The translations under genes and the position numbers were made by a program. From Lysinibacillus sp. FSL W8-0992 (GTDB taxonomy: Bacteria > Bacillota > Bacilli > Bacillales_A > Planococcaceae), in assembly GCF_038008685.1 (NCBI RefSeq), contig NZ_JBBOZQ010000001.1:2728001-2792000 (forward strand): a DNA stretch of 64,000 nucleotides. The letters are read 5' to 3'. The notes under the pieces are model-generated. The model had not been told where the DNA came from and did no database searches. It saw only the letters and a program-made list of their open reading frames with translations. How positions within the stretch are numbered: position 1 is the stretch's first letter; each line of letters begins with the position of its first letter. This document shows, in pieces, positions 47,470 through 55,774 of this stretch.

Positions 47470-48246
47470 TCACGAAAAATAGTCGTATGTATTTTTCAGC
47501 AATAATAGGATGGTAACAACGATAAATAGTTTACGCACGTAACTACTCCCGCGTTTAATAGCAAATTTTGAACCGACTATCGCACCTGCAATTTGAGCTA
47601 GTCCCATAGCGAAGCCGTAAGTATAATGAATCTGACCTAAGTATATAAACATTAGAAGCGCTGCTATATTGCTTCCAAAGTTTAAAAACTTGGCATTGCC
47701 GGCTGATTTTAAAAAGTCAAAGCCAACGATTAAAAAGGCAAACAGTAAGAATGATCCGGTACCAGGGCCTAAAAAACCATCATAGAAGCCAATTAAAGTA
47801 ATAATAAGGACGAAAAAAGCATATCGTTTAGGTGTTAGCTTTTTATATGTGGAAATACTACCCCAGTCTTTTTTGAAAATCGTATAAACAGCTACAGCCG
47901 CTAGCATGATTAACATTAAAGGCTTTAAAACACTTGGATCAATTAAATGGACAATCCATGCGCCAATCATGGAGCCGAAAAAAACAAAAGGAAACAGCTT
48001 ATAGACAGATTTAATATCTAGCTTCCCAGAGCGGTAAAACGTAATGGTACTAGTTAAAGATCCCATTGTACCCGCTAGTTTATTTGTTGCGACAGCTGCG
48101 GATGGTGGTAATCCTACAAATAGGAGAGCAGGTAATGAAATGAGCCCACCACCACCAACTACAGAGTCGATAAATGCAGCCAAAAAGCCAAAAATAATAA
48201 GAATTAATAATATATTTGGGTCTAAATCGAAGGGCACAAACGTCAT
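47470..48246 (-). CDS. TSUP family (TauE/SafE) membrane transporter
   Basis: The 258-residue protein has eight predicted membrane helices arranged as two repeats, each beginning with the family pattern: FLAAFIDSVVGGGGLISLPALL near residue 20 and a second GFYDGFLGPGTGSFLLFAF near residue 150. Members move sulfite, sulfoacetate or other organic anions. The start ATG is preceded by AGAGAAAAGAG, a modest ribosome binding site. No sulfur or taurine genes are adjacent, so the substrate is open. It has its own terminator. Confidence 0.88.
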   Translation of the reverse strand: MTFVPFDLDPNILLILIIFGFLAAFIDSVVGGGGLISLPALLFVGLPPSAAVATNKLAGTMGSLTSTITFYRSGKLDIKSVYKLFPFVFFGSMIGAWIVHLIDPSVLKPLMLIMLAAVAVYTIFKKDWGSISTYKKLTPKRYAFFVLIITLIGFYDGFLGPGTGSFLLFAFLIVGFDFLKSAGNAKFLNFGSNIAALLMFIYLGQIHYTYGFAMGLAQIAGAIVGSKFAIKRGSSYVRKLFIVVTILLLLKNTYDYFS

Positions 48247-48453
48247 CTCTTTTCTCTAATAATAATCTGATATTAAAGGAACACGGAGTGACTGTAAATA
48301 GCTTGTATTAATTTTTAGCTACCACGTTTAGTATGCATCATTTGTTGAGGAACTATAAAAATCTACAAAATACAAAAATATTCTACTTTATGTAATTATT
48401 TTAATGTATTATGAAGGAAATGGTGTTTTTGCGTAAAGGGGACGTGATGACAT

Positions 48454-48879
48454 TTGTCTTTAGGAAATCATTTTCGAGTGTTTGTTTGTGTTGTATTTAT
48501 GGGTGTGCTCGTAGGGTATGTGTTTAATGCGAAAAAAGATATTACGGATAATGTATATATCGATACAGTAAAGGAAGGATATTTGGTTGATTTTGCTGAC
48601 GTGAAAGTCCGTGATGCCTTTAATTATGCTTTTACAGAGCCGTATTGGCGTTATTATAAGGCGAAAACGGGTCAACATGTCGTGGAGCTTTCAGGGGATA
48701 TTCTATTTTCAGACGAAAAAGGACATGCCATATTGCAATTCATAGTGAATGAGGAAGTAACTGAATTTAAGCTTTTTGCAATGAAGTTTAACGATGTTGT
48801 ACTTGATTCAAAACAAAAAGGAATGCTTGTTGGCATTGTTTATGAAACTTGGGAAATGAAACAGCTCGCATATCAGTAA
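48454..48879 (+). CDS. Hypothetical membrane-anchored extracytoplasmic protein
   Basis: The 141-residue product starts with one membrane span (about residues 8-26, VFVCVVFMGVLVGYVF) followed by a soluble domain of about 110 residues, probably outside. I recognise no family. The TTG start follows AAAGGGGAC at a slightly long spacing of about 11 bases; ATG 48447 in another frame ends quickly and is not better. The coding pattern is convincing. It has no operon partner, and the flavin monooxygenase after it has its own signals. Confidence 0.7.
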   Translation: MSLGNHFRVFVCVVFMGVLVGYVFNAKKDITDNVYIDTVKEGYLVDFADVKVRDAFNYAFTEPYWRYYKAKTGQHVVELSGDILFSDEKGHAILQFIVNEEVTEFKLFAMKFNDVVLDSKQKGMLVGIVYETWEMKQLAYQ

Positions 48880-48954
48880 GTGCTTTTGCTTTGTAAAAAG
48901 GGATGACTATATTACAGTAGAAAGGAGAGCATACAGACAGAGAGGGTGTTTTCA

Positions 48955-49947
48955 TTGAAATTAAGTATTTTAGATCAAATTCCTGTACCGAAAGGTCATA
49001 CTGCTGAACAGGCCTTTTTGCGTACAGAACAATTAGCGCTCTTAGGGGAAGAACTTGGCTTTAATCGCATGTGGTTAGCAGAGCATCATAGTAGCGAATC
49101 ACTAGCAAGCTCAGCACCTGAAATTACAGCAGCCTTTTTAGCGGCGAAAACAAAACGTCTGCGGATTGGCACAGGGGGCGTCATGATGATGCATTATTCT
49201 CCCTACAAGCTGGCAGAAGTATTTAAAACATTAAGTGCACTAGCACCGAATCGCATTGACTTTGGTGTTGGCCGTGCTCCTGGTGGAGACCATGCATCAA
49301 TCTATGCATTAGCAGAGGGACGTAGACAACATTTTAATGAACAATATGATAAGCTCGATATCATTTTAAAATTGATGAATAATCAAAAAACGGGCGAGTC
49401 TGTCTATGATCAAGTGATTGCTTCGCCTACTAACATACAATTACCAGAAGCGTGGTTGCTCGGCTCAAGTGGTCAAAGTGCCATGCAGGCAGGGCAACGT
49501 GGTGTAGGTTATTCGTATGCTCAGTTCTTTACGGGTAATATGTCCAAAGATATTTTTGATACGTATAGATCTTATTTTACACCTTCTTATTATATGGAAA
49601 AACCGCAAATTATCGTTACCTATGCAACAACGGTTGCTGATACGTTAGAGGAAGCGGAATACTTAGCTAAGCCAATTGATATTACGCGCCTTCAGCTTAT
49701 GAAGGGGCAAATTATTCAGGCGATGTCACCAGAAGAGGCGAAGGATTATCCATTAACAGAGATGGATAAAATGATGATTGCCAACAACCGCAAAGCAAAT
49801 ATTGTAGGCACACCGAAGGAAGTTGCAGCATTTTTAGTAGCAGAGCAGGAACAATATGGCTTTGATGAAGTGATGCTAAACTGCAATCAATATGCGCAGG
49901 AAAGTCGCTTGAATTGCTATAAACTACTGGCAAATGAATTGATTTAA
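48955..49947 (+). CDS. LLM-class (luciferase-like) flavin-dependent monooxygenase
   Basis: The 330-residue protein is a bacterial-luciferase-like TIM barrel of the MsnO8/YvbT group that uses FMNH2. Typical segments are GFNRMWLAEHHSSESLASSAPEI near residue 40, RIGTGGVMMMHYSPYKLAE near 80 and PNRIDFGVGRAPGGD near 105. TTG 48955 is chosen with AGAGGG upstream. A dispersed repeat element with a terminator follows. The substrate is unknown. Confidence 0.9.
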   Translation: MKLSILDQIPVPKGHTAEQAFLRTEQLALLGEELGFNRMWLAEHHSSESLASSAPEITAAFLAAKTKRLRIGTGGVMMMHYSPYKLAEVFKTLSALAPNRIDFGVGRAPGGDHASIYALAEGRRQHFNEQYDKLDIILKLMNNQKTGESVYDQVIASPTNIQLPEAWLLGSSGQSAMQAGQRGVGYSYAQFFTGNMSKDIFDTYRSYFTPSYYMEKPQIIVTYATTVADTLEEAEYLAKPIDITRLQLMKGQIIQAMSPEEAKDYPLTEMDKMMIANNRKANIVGTPKEVAAFLVAEQEQYGFDEVMLNCNQYAQESRLNCYKLLANELI

Positions 49948-49984
49948 CAAATAGCTATATTAAGAAATAAATTGAGACAAAAGA

Positions 49985-50154
49985 GAAAAAAGTGTTAGAT
50001 TGACGGCCATCAATCTAACACTTTTTCTGCTGTACCGTTGTTGTCCGCTCGCTAACTTGCGAGGTGCCAACGTCATACGTTCTGTGTGTGTCCGCGGAAA
50101 GGGTGCAGAGGGAACGGAAATCAACGAATTATGAAAGTTTATCTACAGCAGAAA
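49985..50154 (+). repeat. Dispersed element: terminator hairpin plus region bounded by 11-bp inverted repeats
   Basis: The first part (to about 50045) repeats the leuD terminator region: AAGTGTTAGATTGA stem and CTGCTGTA..CGTTGTTGT. TTTCTGCTGTA (50024-50034) and TACAGCAGAAA (50144-50154) are a perfect 11-bp inverted pair around about 110 bases. No transposase is present, so it resembles a small non-autonomous repeat rather than an IS. Confidence 0.6.
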
Positions 50155-50188
50155 TGTCCAATGCATTCAGTTGCATTGGACATTTTTT
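50154..50188. terminator. Terminator between monooxygenase and yfkAB
   Basis: ATGTCCAATGCA pairs with TGCATTGGACAT, followed by TTTTTT on the plus strand. Convergent genes meet here. Confidence 0.8.
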
Positions 50189-50192
50189 ATAG

Positions 50193-51305
50193 TTAAAGTT
50201 TCGCTGAGCCGCTCATAAAAGTCGTGTCTTGATAATACATATTTTTAACTAAGACATTCGGACCTAAACATTTCACAGCTGGACAGTGGCAGTTTAAAGA
50301 TTTTGCTAAATCTGTAGCCATCCATTTGTCGAAAATTGCTGGTAGTTTATCATGAACGATATTACCGAGAGCTGATGCATCACCAAAGTCTGTAACGATG
50401 ACATCACCTGTAAAGATATTGACATTTAGTCGTGAACGACCGTCTGGATCATTACGCATTGTGACGTTTTTAGTCTCTCGTAACCGTTTTAATAGTTTTT
50501 GATCTTCCTCATTAGTGCTACAAGGATAAAACGGCAATGTACCAAAGAGCATCCAAGTATTTTCATCGCGTACATCAAGTAAATGATGGATCGCTGCACG
50601 TGTTTCCTCTAGAGAAAGAGATGTTAGCGAACTTGCGAAGTCAGACGGATACATCGGATGTACTTCATGACGAGCACATTGCATCTCATTAATAATTTGG
50701 TTGTGGATGTGCTCTAAGTAAGGCAACGTTTTTTTGTTGAGCATTGTTTCAGCAGAAACCATAACGCCATGCTCAGCAAGCATACGCGCATTATCAATCA
50801 TGCGTTGGAAAAGAGCTGCACGTTGCTCATAGGTAGGCTTACGTGCCATCATTGCAAATCCTGTTTCAACAAATTCATCAACTGTACCCCAGTTATGAGA
50901 AATATGTAAAACATCTAAATAAGGTGCAATGAGTAAATAACGTTCTGGCTCGATTGTTAAGTTCGAGTTGATTTGCGTACGAACTCCACGTGCATGTGCA
51001 TATTTTAATAGGGGTAGTACATAATTTTGAACTGATTTCTTAGACATCATCGGTTCGCCACCAGTAATACTAAGTGTTTTTAAGTGTGGAATTTCATCAA
51101 GGCGTTTCGTGATTATGTCCATTGGCAGTGCCTCTGGATCCTTATTTTGCAATGTATAGCCTACAGCACAGTGAGCGCAGCGCATATTACAAAGGGTTGT
51201 TGTTGTAAATTCAATATTTGATAGGGTCATGTGCCCATGTTGTTCGACATCTAAATATGCTTCCCACGGATCAAAGCTGGGCGTAATTTTTTGTAAGGTC
51301 GTCAT
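50193..51305 (-). CDS. yfkAB: Radical SAM protein with CxCxxxxC tail, YfkAB
   Basis: The 370-residue protein has the radical SAM cluster motif LCNMRCAHCAVGY near residue 37 and the GGEP segment that contacts SAM. The C-terminal CHCPAVKC near residue 343 is the CxCxxxxC motif that names the YfkAB group and probably ligates a second iron-sulfur cluster. Its reaction is not known. AGAAAGGAAGATG lies before the ATG. It stands alone, convergent with the monooxygenase. Confidence 0.92.
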   Translation of the reverse strand: MTTLQKITPSFDPWEAYLDVEQHGHMTLSNIEFTTTTLCNMRCAHCAVGYTLQNKDPEALPMDIITKRLDEIPHLKTLSITGGEPMMSKKSVQNYVLPLLKYAHARGVRTQINSNLTIEPERYLLIAPYLDVLHISHNWGTVDEFVETGFAMMARKPTYEQRAALFQRMIDNARMLAEHGVMVSAETMLNKKTLPYLEHIHNQIINEMQCARHEVHPMYPSDFASSLTSLSLEETRAAIHHLLDVRDENTWMLFGTLPFYPCSTNEEDQKLLKRLRETKNVTMRNDPDGRSRLNVNIFTGDVIVTDFGDASALGNIVHDKLPAIFDKWMATDLAKSLNCHCPAVKCLGPNVLVKNMYYQDTTFMSGSAKL

Positions 51306-51683
51306 TTTTCGTACATCTTCCTTTCTAGCATTCTATTGTCTCATATTCAGTGATATTTTCAAATATGAAATTATTGAAAGAGCATATTTTTGTCCTTTCT
51401 TGGAAATTTTATTCGTGTATCGATATAAAAAACGCTTCTAAATAATCTCACCGCTTTTCAATCTTTGGAAGAAAACTACAATGATGAACGAAATAGGCAT
51501 GTGGTATTATGTTTAGAATACTTTTGCATGTACACAATGGCAGCATATTGTCCAAAAACGGGTTTCTTTTAATACGCGAATGCAAAGAAAAGAATGAGTG
51601 TTTACACTGCTATTTTTCTGAAAAAACGTTATGATAGAGAAAGCAAGGCGGGAAGACCGTAACGAAGAAAGTAGGAATTTGTT
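51306..51683 (+). other. Intergenic stretch with possible CodY site
   Basis: No gene with start signals is seen between the divergent yfkAB and HAD genes. ATTTTTCTGAAAAAA at 51612-51626 matches CodY's consensus at 12 of 15 bases and lies just before TTATGATAG, a possible -10 for the HAD gene. The rest shows no clear structure. Confidence 0.35.
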
Positions 51684-52373
51684 TTGAGTAAGTATGAAAT
51701 ACTATTATTTGATGTAGATGACACTTTATTAGATTTTAATTTAGCTGAAGATGCAGCACTAAACCGTTTATTTGAACAAGAAAAAATTGCGACTACACCG
51801 ACTATGATTACCCGCTATAAAGAAATTAATGAGTCAATGTGGCGTGCTTTTGAGCGAGGCGAAGTAACGAAAACTTCTCTACATAATACTCGATTTTCAA
51901 TCGCGTTAAAGGAATTTGGCATAGAGGTAGACGGCGAGTATGTTGAAACTGTTTTCCAAAAGTATTTGCAGGAAGCACATCATTACGTAGATGGGGCATA
52001 TGAGCTGATTGCACAACTTGCAGACAGTTACGATTTATACGTCGTTTCAAATGGTTTGACAAAAACACAAAATAAACGATTAGCAGATGCAGATTTAGCA
52101 AAATATTTTAAAGGTATTTTTATTTCAGAGCAAACGGGCTATCAGAAACCGATGCCAGCATTTTTTGATTATGTTTTTGACCGTATTGACGGATTAAATA
52201 AAGATAAGACTTTAATTGTGGGAGATTCACTAACATCTGATGTGAAAGGCGGTTTACTAGCAGGGATTGATACGTGCTGGTTTAACATTCGCGATATGCA
52301 AAACACAACTGATATAAAGCCTCATTATGAAATTAAAAAATTACATGAGTTGCATATGTTATTAAATAAATGA
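51684..52373 (+). CDS. HAD-superfamily hydrolase, YjjG/YfnB-like nucleotidase
   Basis: The 229-residue phosphatase has the HAD motif I DVDDTLLDF (both Asp present), motif II in VVSNGLTKTQNKR, and motif IV in TLIVGDSLTSDVKGG. Length and motifs match the YjjG/YfnB subfamily of pyrimidine or non-canonical nucleoside 5'-nucleotidases. Start TTG 51684 follows GTAGGAATT. The gene is alone, between a possible CodY-controlled promoter and a terminator at 52384. Confidence 0.9.
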   Translation: MSKYEILLFDVDDTLLDFNLAEDAALNRLFEQEKIATTPTMITRYKEINESMWRAFERGEVTKTSLHNTRFSIALKEFGIEVDGEYVETVFQKYLQEAHHYVDGAYELIAQLADSYDLYVVSNGLTKTQNKRLADADLAKYFKGIFISEQTGYQKPMPAFFDYVFDRIDGLNKDKTLIVGDSLTSDVKGGLLAGIDTCWFNIRDMQNTTDIKPHYEIKKLHELHMLLNK

Positions 52374-52383
52374 TTCATGAAGG

Positions 52384-52422
52384 AACTTCGCTCTACTATT
52401 TGATAGTAGGCGAAGTTTTTTT
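52384..52422 (+). terminator. Terminator of HAD gene
   Basis: AACTTCGC and CTACTA pair with TAGTAG and GCGAAGTT, followed by TTTTTT. Confidence 0.88.
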
Positions 52423-52520
52423 AGGTAGGTAACTGTAGGAGCATGTGCTAAAAATACTATATTTTTAAACAATTAAATCTATTATGATAGTTATAGAAAA
52501 TAATAAAAGGGAGGAGCAAT

Positions 52521-53441
52521 ATGAAAAGAATATTTCAAACAACGACTATCCTCGTATTGCTGGGGGCATCAATCGCTTTCCCGATAGAAGCTTCCGCCTA
52601 TGAAGAACCGACGCACTACGTACATACGAAAACAGAAAATATGACAATCTATTCCGCCTATGGTGCTACAATTTCTGCAGCTGAAAAAAATGGAGTCTAT
52701 AGCATTAAAGCGAATATCGTCAATAACCGTCAACCGCTTGAAGTTGTCATTTTTAAAAATGGACAATCCGGTGTGCTACAGCAAGTATTGAAAAAAGGAA
52801 TGGAACCCGTTGCCTATCGAGATGAAGGAGATCGTGTGGTTGCGATAATTCACAACAATGCAGAGTTGAAGTTTGTGCAACCTGAGCAACTCTATTTCCG
52901 AGATTTAGCAAAGACATCAACTAGCTCCTACATTCAAACTTTGGCAGAGCGAGGAATTATTCGTGGGCGTACACCAGATAATTTCGGTGTAAATGATTCT
53001 TTAACACGTGCACAGTTTAGTGCTTTGCTCGTCCGTGCATTTAGCTTTCAGCAGGAGCCAACGAAACAGTTTACAGACATAAATCTAAAAACATCGTGGT
53101 ACGGTGGTCATGTAGGTGCTTTACATTCATTAGGCATTATTCATGGCAAAACGCCAACTACTTTTGAACCGAATGGCAAAATTACACGTCAGCAGGCGAT
53201 ATTGATGCTAGGACGCACATTGGATGCAGTTGATTTTGTGCTAGAAGATAAAGATGATACAACCATTTTACCTTTTGAAGATAGCTATACATTCCAAGGA
53301 GAGTTATTACGTCACACGCAGACACTATATACAATCGGTGCTTTAGATGACAATGCAAATTTAAACCCGAATCAGTATATTACACGAGGTCAATTCGCAA
53401 AAATGTTGGCTGTCACTTTGCAAGCAGCAGGCAGATTATAA
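52521..53441 (+). CDS. S-layer homology (SLH) domain surface protein
   Basis: The 306-residue protein has a signal peptide (cleavage likely after ASA, near residue 27), a beta-rich region (30-125) and three SLH modules. The modules are marked by FRDLAKTSTSSYIQTLAERGIIRG, then FTDINLKTSWYGGHVGALHSLGIIHG, then a third ending with ITRGQFAKMLAVTLQAAG. SLH modules bind secondary cell-wall polymer, so this is wall-anchored. GGGAGG precedes the ATG. The 21-bp repeat locus C follows. Confidence 0.92.
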   Translation: MKRIFQTTTILVLLGASIAFPIEASAYEEPTHYVHTKTENMTIYSAYGATISAAEKNGVYSIKANIVNNRQPLEVVIFKNGQSGVLQQVLKKGMEPVAYRDEGDRVVAIIHNNAELKFVQPEQLYFRDLAKTSTSSYIQTLAERGIIRGRTPDNFGVNDSLTRAQFSALLVRAFSFQQEPTKQFTDINLKTSWYGGHVGALHSLGIIHGKTPTTFEPNGKITRQQAILMLGRTLDAVDFVLEDKDDTTILPFEDSYTFQGELLRHTQTLYTIGALDDNANLNPNQYITRGQFAKMLAVTLQAAGRL

Positions 53442-53455
53442 GTGCCATTTTAAGT

Positions 53456-53541
53456 GCCTGGCACTCTATCGGCGGTATTGGCAGAACTATCGGCGATTAA
53501 CGCAATTTTAACGGCGAAATTTACAAACTAATCGGCGATTG
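53456..53541 (-). repeat. 21-bp repeat family, locus C: four units on minus strand
   Basis: Read on the minus strand, four consecutive 21-bp units carry AATCGCCGATTAG, TTTCGCCGTTAAA, AATCGCCGATAGT and TACCGCCGATAGA. The array is preceded by AGTGCCTGGCACT, an inverted repeat related to the AGTGCCAGTCAC element at 10819. Confidence 0.85.
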
Positions 53542-53582
53542 AACACCTTTTTATCCTTAATAGGAAGAAAAGGTGTTTTTAT
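53542..53582 (+). terminator. Terminator after SLH gene and repeat locus C
   Basis: AACACCTTTT pairs with AAAAGGTGTT, followed by TTTATT. Confidence 0.75.
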
Positions 53583-53718
53583 TATGTGAAATATTCGATA
53601 AAAAGAACAAAATATTGTAAGCGAAATTGAGCACATTAAAACTATAAAAAGGTATAAAAAACAAACGATCGGGCAAAACCATTTATGAGACTAGTTTTCA
53701 CGAGAGGGGAAAATGCTG

Positions 53719-54354
53719 ATGAGTACTATATTAAATGCTACAAAACGTCATAAAGGACAACGCTCAACATTAACAAAACTAAGACAAAGTGGTGCCATTC
53801 CTGGCGTTGTTTACGGTTATCAAATGGAGCCCACTTCGATATCACTTGATGCCAGAACATTTGCTAAAGTTTTAAGCGAAATTGGTAGTAAAAGTGTATT
53901 TCAATTAGATGTCGAAGGAAAAAAAGTAAATGCAGTATTAACAGAAGTACAACGTTGTGCGTTAAAAGGTTTTGTAAAGCATGTAGACTTTAAATCAATC
54001 AATATGTCAGAAGAGCTAGAAGTCGATATCCCTGTTACCGTAGTAGGTGATGCTATCGGTGTTAAAGATGGAGGTTTCTTGTTACAACCAAATCGTGAAA
54101 TTCGTATTAAAGTGAAACCTTCGGAAATACCAGAAACGGTAGAAGTCGACGTAACCAATGTTGCAATTGGTACCTCACTGTATGTTGGAGATATTCGTCA
54201 AAACATACACTTTGAAATTTTAAATGAAGACGACTATACATTAGTGACAATCACGCCTCCAGCAGCAGAAAATGTACAAGAAGAGGAAACAGTAGATGGC
54301 ACACCTGAAGTAATAGAAGCGACAGGGCAAAATACAGCTGAACCGAGAGAATAA
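53719..54354 (+). CDS. rplY: Ribosomal protein L25 / general stress protein Ctc
   Basis: The 211-residue protein has the L25 5S-rRNA-binding N-domain (residues 1-90, with RSTLTKLRQSGAIPGVVYG) and the TL5/Ctc C-terminal beta domain (95-185). An acidic tail follows. In B. subtilis ctc is under SigB; no convincing SigB promoter is seen here. ATG 53719 is preferred to 53713 because of spacing to GAGGGGA. The usual neighbour pth is not adjacent, so the gene has moved from the common context. Confidence 0.92.
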   Translation: MSTILNATKRHKGQRSTLTKLRQSGAIPGVVYGYQMEPTSISLDARTFAKVLSEIGSKSVFQLDVEGKKVNAVLTEVQRCALKGFVKHVDFKSINMSEELEVDIPVTVVGDAIGVKDGGFLLQPNREIRIKVKPSEIPETVEVDVTNVAIGTSLYVGDIRQNIHFEILNEDDYTLVTITPPAAENVQEEETVDGTPEVIEATGQNTAEPRE

Positions 54355-54381
54355 AGAGTTTTCAAATAACTAATTTAGTCA

Positions 54382-54420
54382 TGAAAAAGCTTGTGAAGTA
54401 TTACATTTCACAAGCTTTTT
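54382..54420. terminator. Bidirectional terminator after rplY
   Basis: AAAAAGCTTGTGAA pairs with TTCACAAGCTTTTT. Convergent genes rplY and yczE-like meet here. Confidence 0.9.
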
Positions 54421-54435
54421 GAATTTATATATTTT

Positions 54436-55062
54436 TTAAACGACAACGCTCTTAACACCAGTCCATTTTGTAAATAATTTCTCATTGTAAGTTAATGCTA
54501 ATTGTACAATTGGGCCAAGGCCGAAAGCCATTAGCACTGTTCCTACTCCAATTGGACCACCAAGTAAAAAGCCAATAATAGCAACTGTTACTTCCATTAA
54601 CGTACGAGCACGTGTAACACTCCAGCCTAGCTTATGAACCATCAAGAGCATTAATGTATCTCGTGGGCCAATGCCTAAATTCGCTACCATATACATGCCA
54701 CAGCCCCAACCAAGTAAAAGCAATCCAGTTAAGTAGGCAAGTAGCTGCATCCAAAAGCCCTCAATATCTGGGAGCCAAAAGTTGAAAATATCAATAAAAA
54801 TGCCAGCTAAAAACATATCTATAAATGTACCTGGTAAAGGAAATTTCTTTGTCACTAGCATATCAAATGCTAAAATGGCTAAACCAATTAGTATAGACCA
54901 AGTGCCAATTGTAAGACCAAATGTTTTGGCTAACCCTATATGTAAAACATCCCATGAACCAACGCCAAAAAATTGTCCTTTAATAGTTAAAGTTATGCCA
55001 AAGGATAGAACTAAGATGCCAGCAATGAAAAATAGACATCGTGTAAAAAAAGCTTGTTTCAT
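54436..55062 (-). CDS. YczE/YyaS/YitT family membrane protein
   Basis: The 208-residue protein has five membrane helices. It has the family segments SFGITLTIKGQFFGVGSWDVLHIGL near residue 20 and NLGIGPRDTLMLLMVHK near residue 127. B. subtilis YczE lies near surfactin genes and affects antibiotic production, but the biochemical role is unknown. GAATGAGGTTTT precedes the ATG. It is a single gene, divergent from the PNPOx-like gene. Confidence 0.87.
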   Translation of the reverse strand: MKQAFFTRCLFFIAGILVLSFGITLTIKGQFFGVGSWDVLHIGLAKTFGLTIGTWSILIGLAILAFDMLVTKKFPLPGTFIDMFLAGIFIDIFNFWLPDIEGFWMQLLAYLTGLLLLGWGCGMYMVANLGIGPRDTLMLLMVHKLGWSVTRARTLMEVTVAIIGFLLGGPIGVGTVLMAFGLGPIVQLALTYNEKLFTKWTGVKSVVV

Positions 55063-55224
55063 ATTTAAAACCTCATTCTGAAAAATTCATATTGTCCAAC
55101 AAAGTATTATAGCAATAGTTTTAGAAAAACGCCGAAAATAGTCATTTCATATTTTTCAAAAAAAGGCGGTTTAGCTTTAAGAACGAGGGGTAAAATAATA
55201 ATGAATATGAAAGGATGGGATGAA

Positions 55225-55650
55225 ATGACTTCAGTACGTGATGAAATTTTAGAAGTATTAAATCGAGAAAAAATAGGAACGATGGCAACCGTTGAAAATG
55301 GCAAGCCATATTCACGTTATATGACATTTCAAAATGAAGACTTCGTATTATATACAGTGACAAATAAGCACTCTGAGAAAATCGATGAGCTATTGAAAAA
55401 TCCTTATACACATATTTTATATGGCTACGATAATGGAGGCTTTGGTGATTCGTTTGTAGAAATTGAAGGGAAGCTTACAGAAATTGAAGAGGAAGGCTTG
55501 AAAAATAAATTAGCAGAATTTTTTACAGGTATTTTCATTGGCAACAAAGATGAAATGGTGACACTTAAAATTGAGCCTATTCGTATGCGATTGATGAACA
55601 AAAAAGGTGAGCCACCTAAAGAGTTAGAATTTACAAACGACCATTTATAA
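55225..55650 (+). CDS. PNPOx-like split-barrel flavoprotein (general stress protein 26 type)
   Basis: The 141-residue protein has the flavin-binding split barrel: GTMATVENGKPYSRYMTF near residue 22, then a TNKHSEKIDEL segment typical of YdaG/GSP26-like proteins. Such proteins bind FMN, FAD or F420, and the substrate is unknown. ATG 55225 is chosen because AAAGGA lies nine bases upstream; ATG 55201 lacks a site. The stop codon lies in the loop of the terminator stem. Confidence 0.85.
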   Translation: MTSVRDEILEVLNREKIGTMATVENGKPYSRYMTFQNEDFVLYTVTNKHSEKIDELLKNPYTHILYGYDNGGFGDSFVEIEGKLTEIEEEGLKNKLAEFFTGIFIGNKDEMVTLKIEPIRMRLMNKKGEPPKELEFTNDHL

Positions 55651-55667
55651 ATGGTCGTTTTTTTCAT
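55638..55667 (+). terminator. Terminator overlapping the stop codon of the PNPOx-like gene
   Basis: ACGACCATTT pairs with AAATGGTCGT directly around the TAA, followed by TTTTTT. The last codons form the 5' arm. Confidence 0.9.
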
Positions 55668-55774
55668 ACTAGTAATAAGGTATATAAAAAAATGAAGACG
55701 AAACAATCAACATGACTTGAAACTCCTTCGTCATTCATGCATGATAGGTCATAAAAGAAAAGGGAGTGCTCAAA

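Noticed and set aside
55651..55774. Purine riboswitch ahead of adenine deaminase
   Set aside because: No conserved purine-aptamer core was found; only a weak GACGAA/TTCGTC pairing is present.
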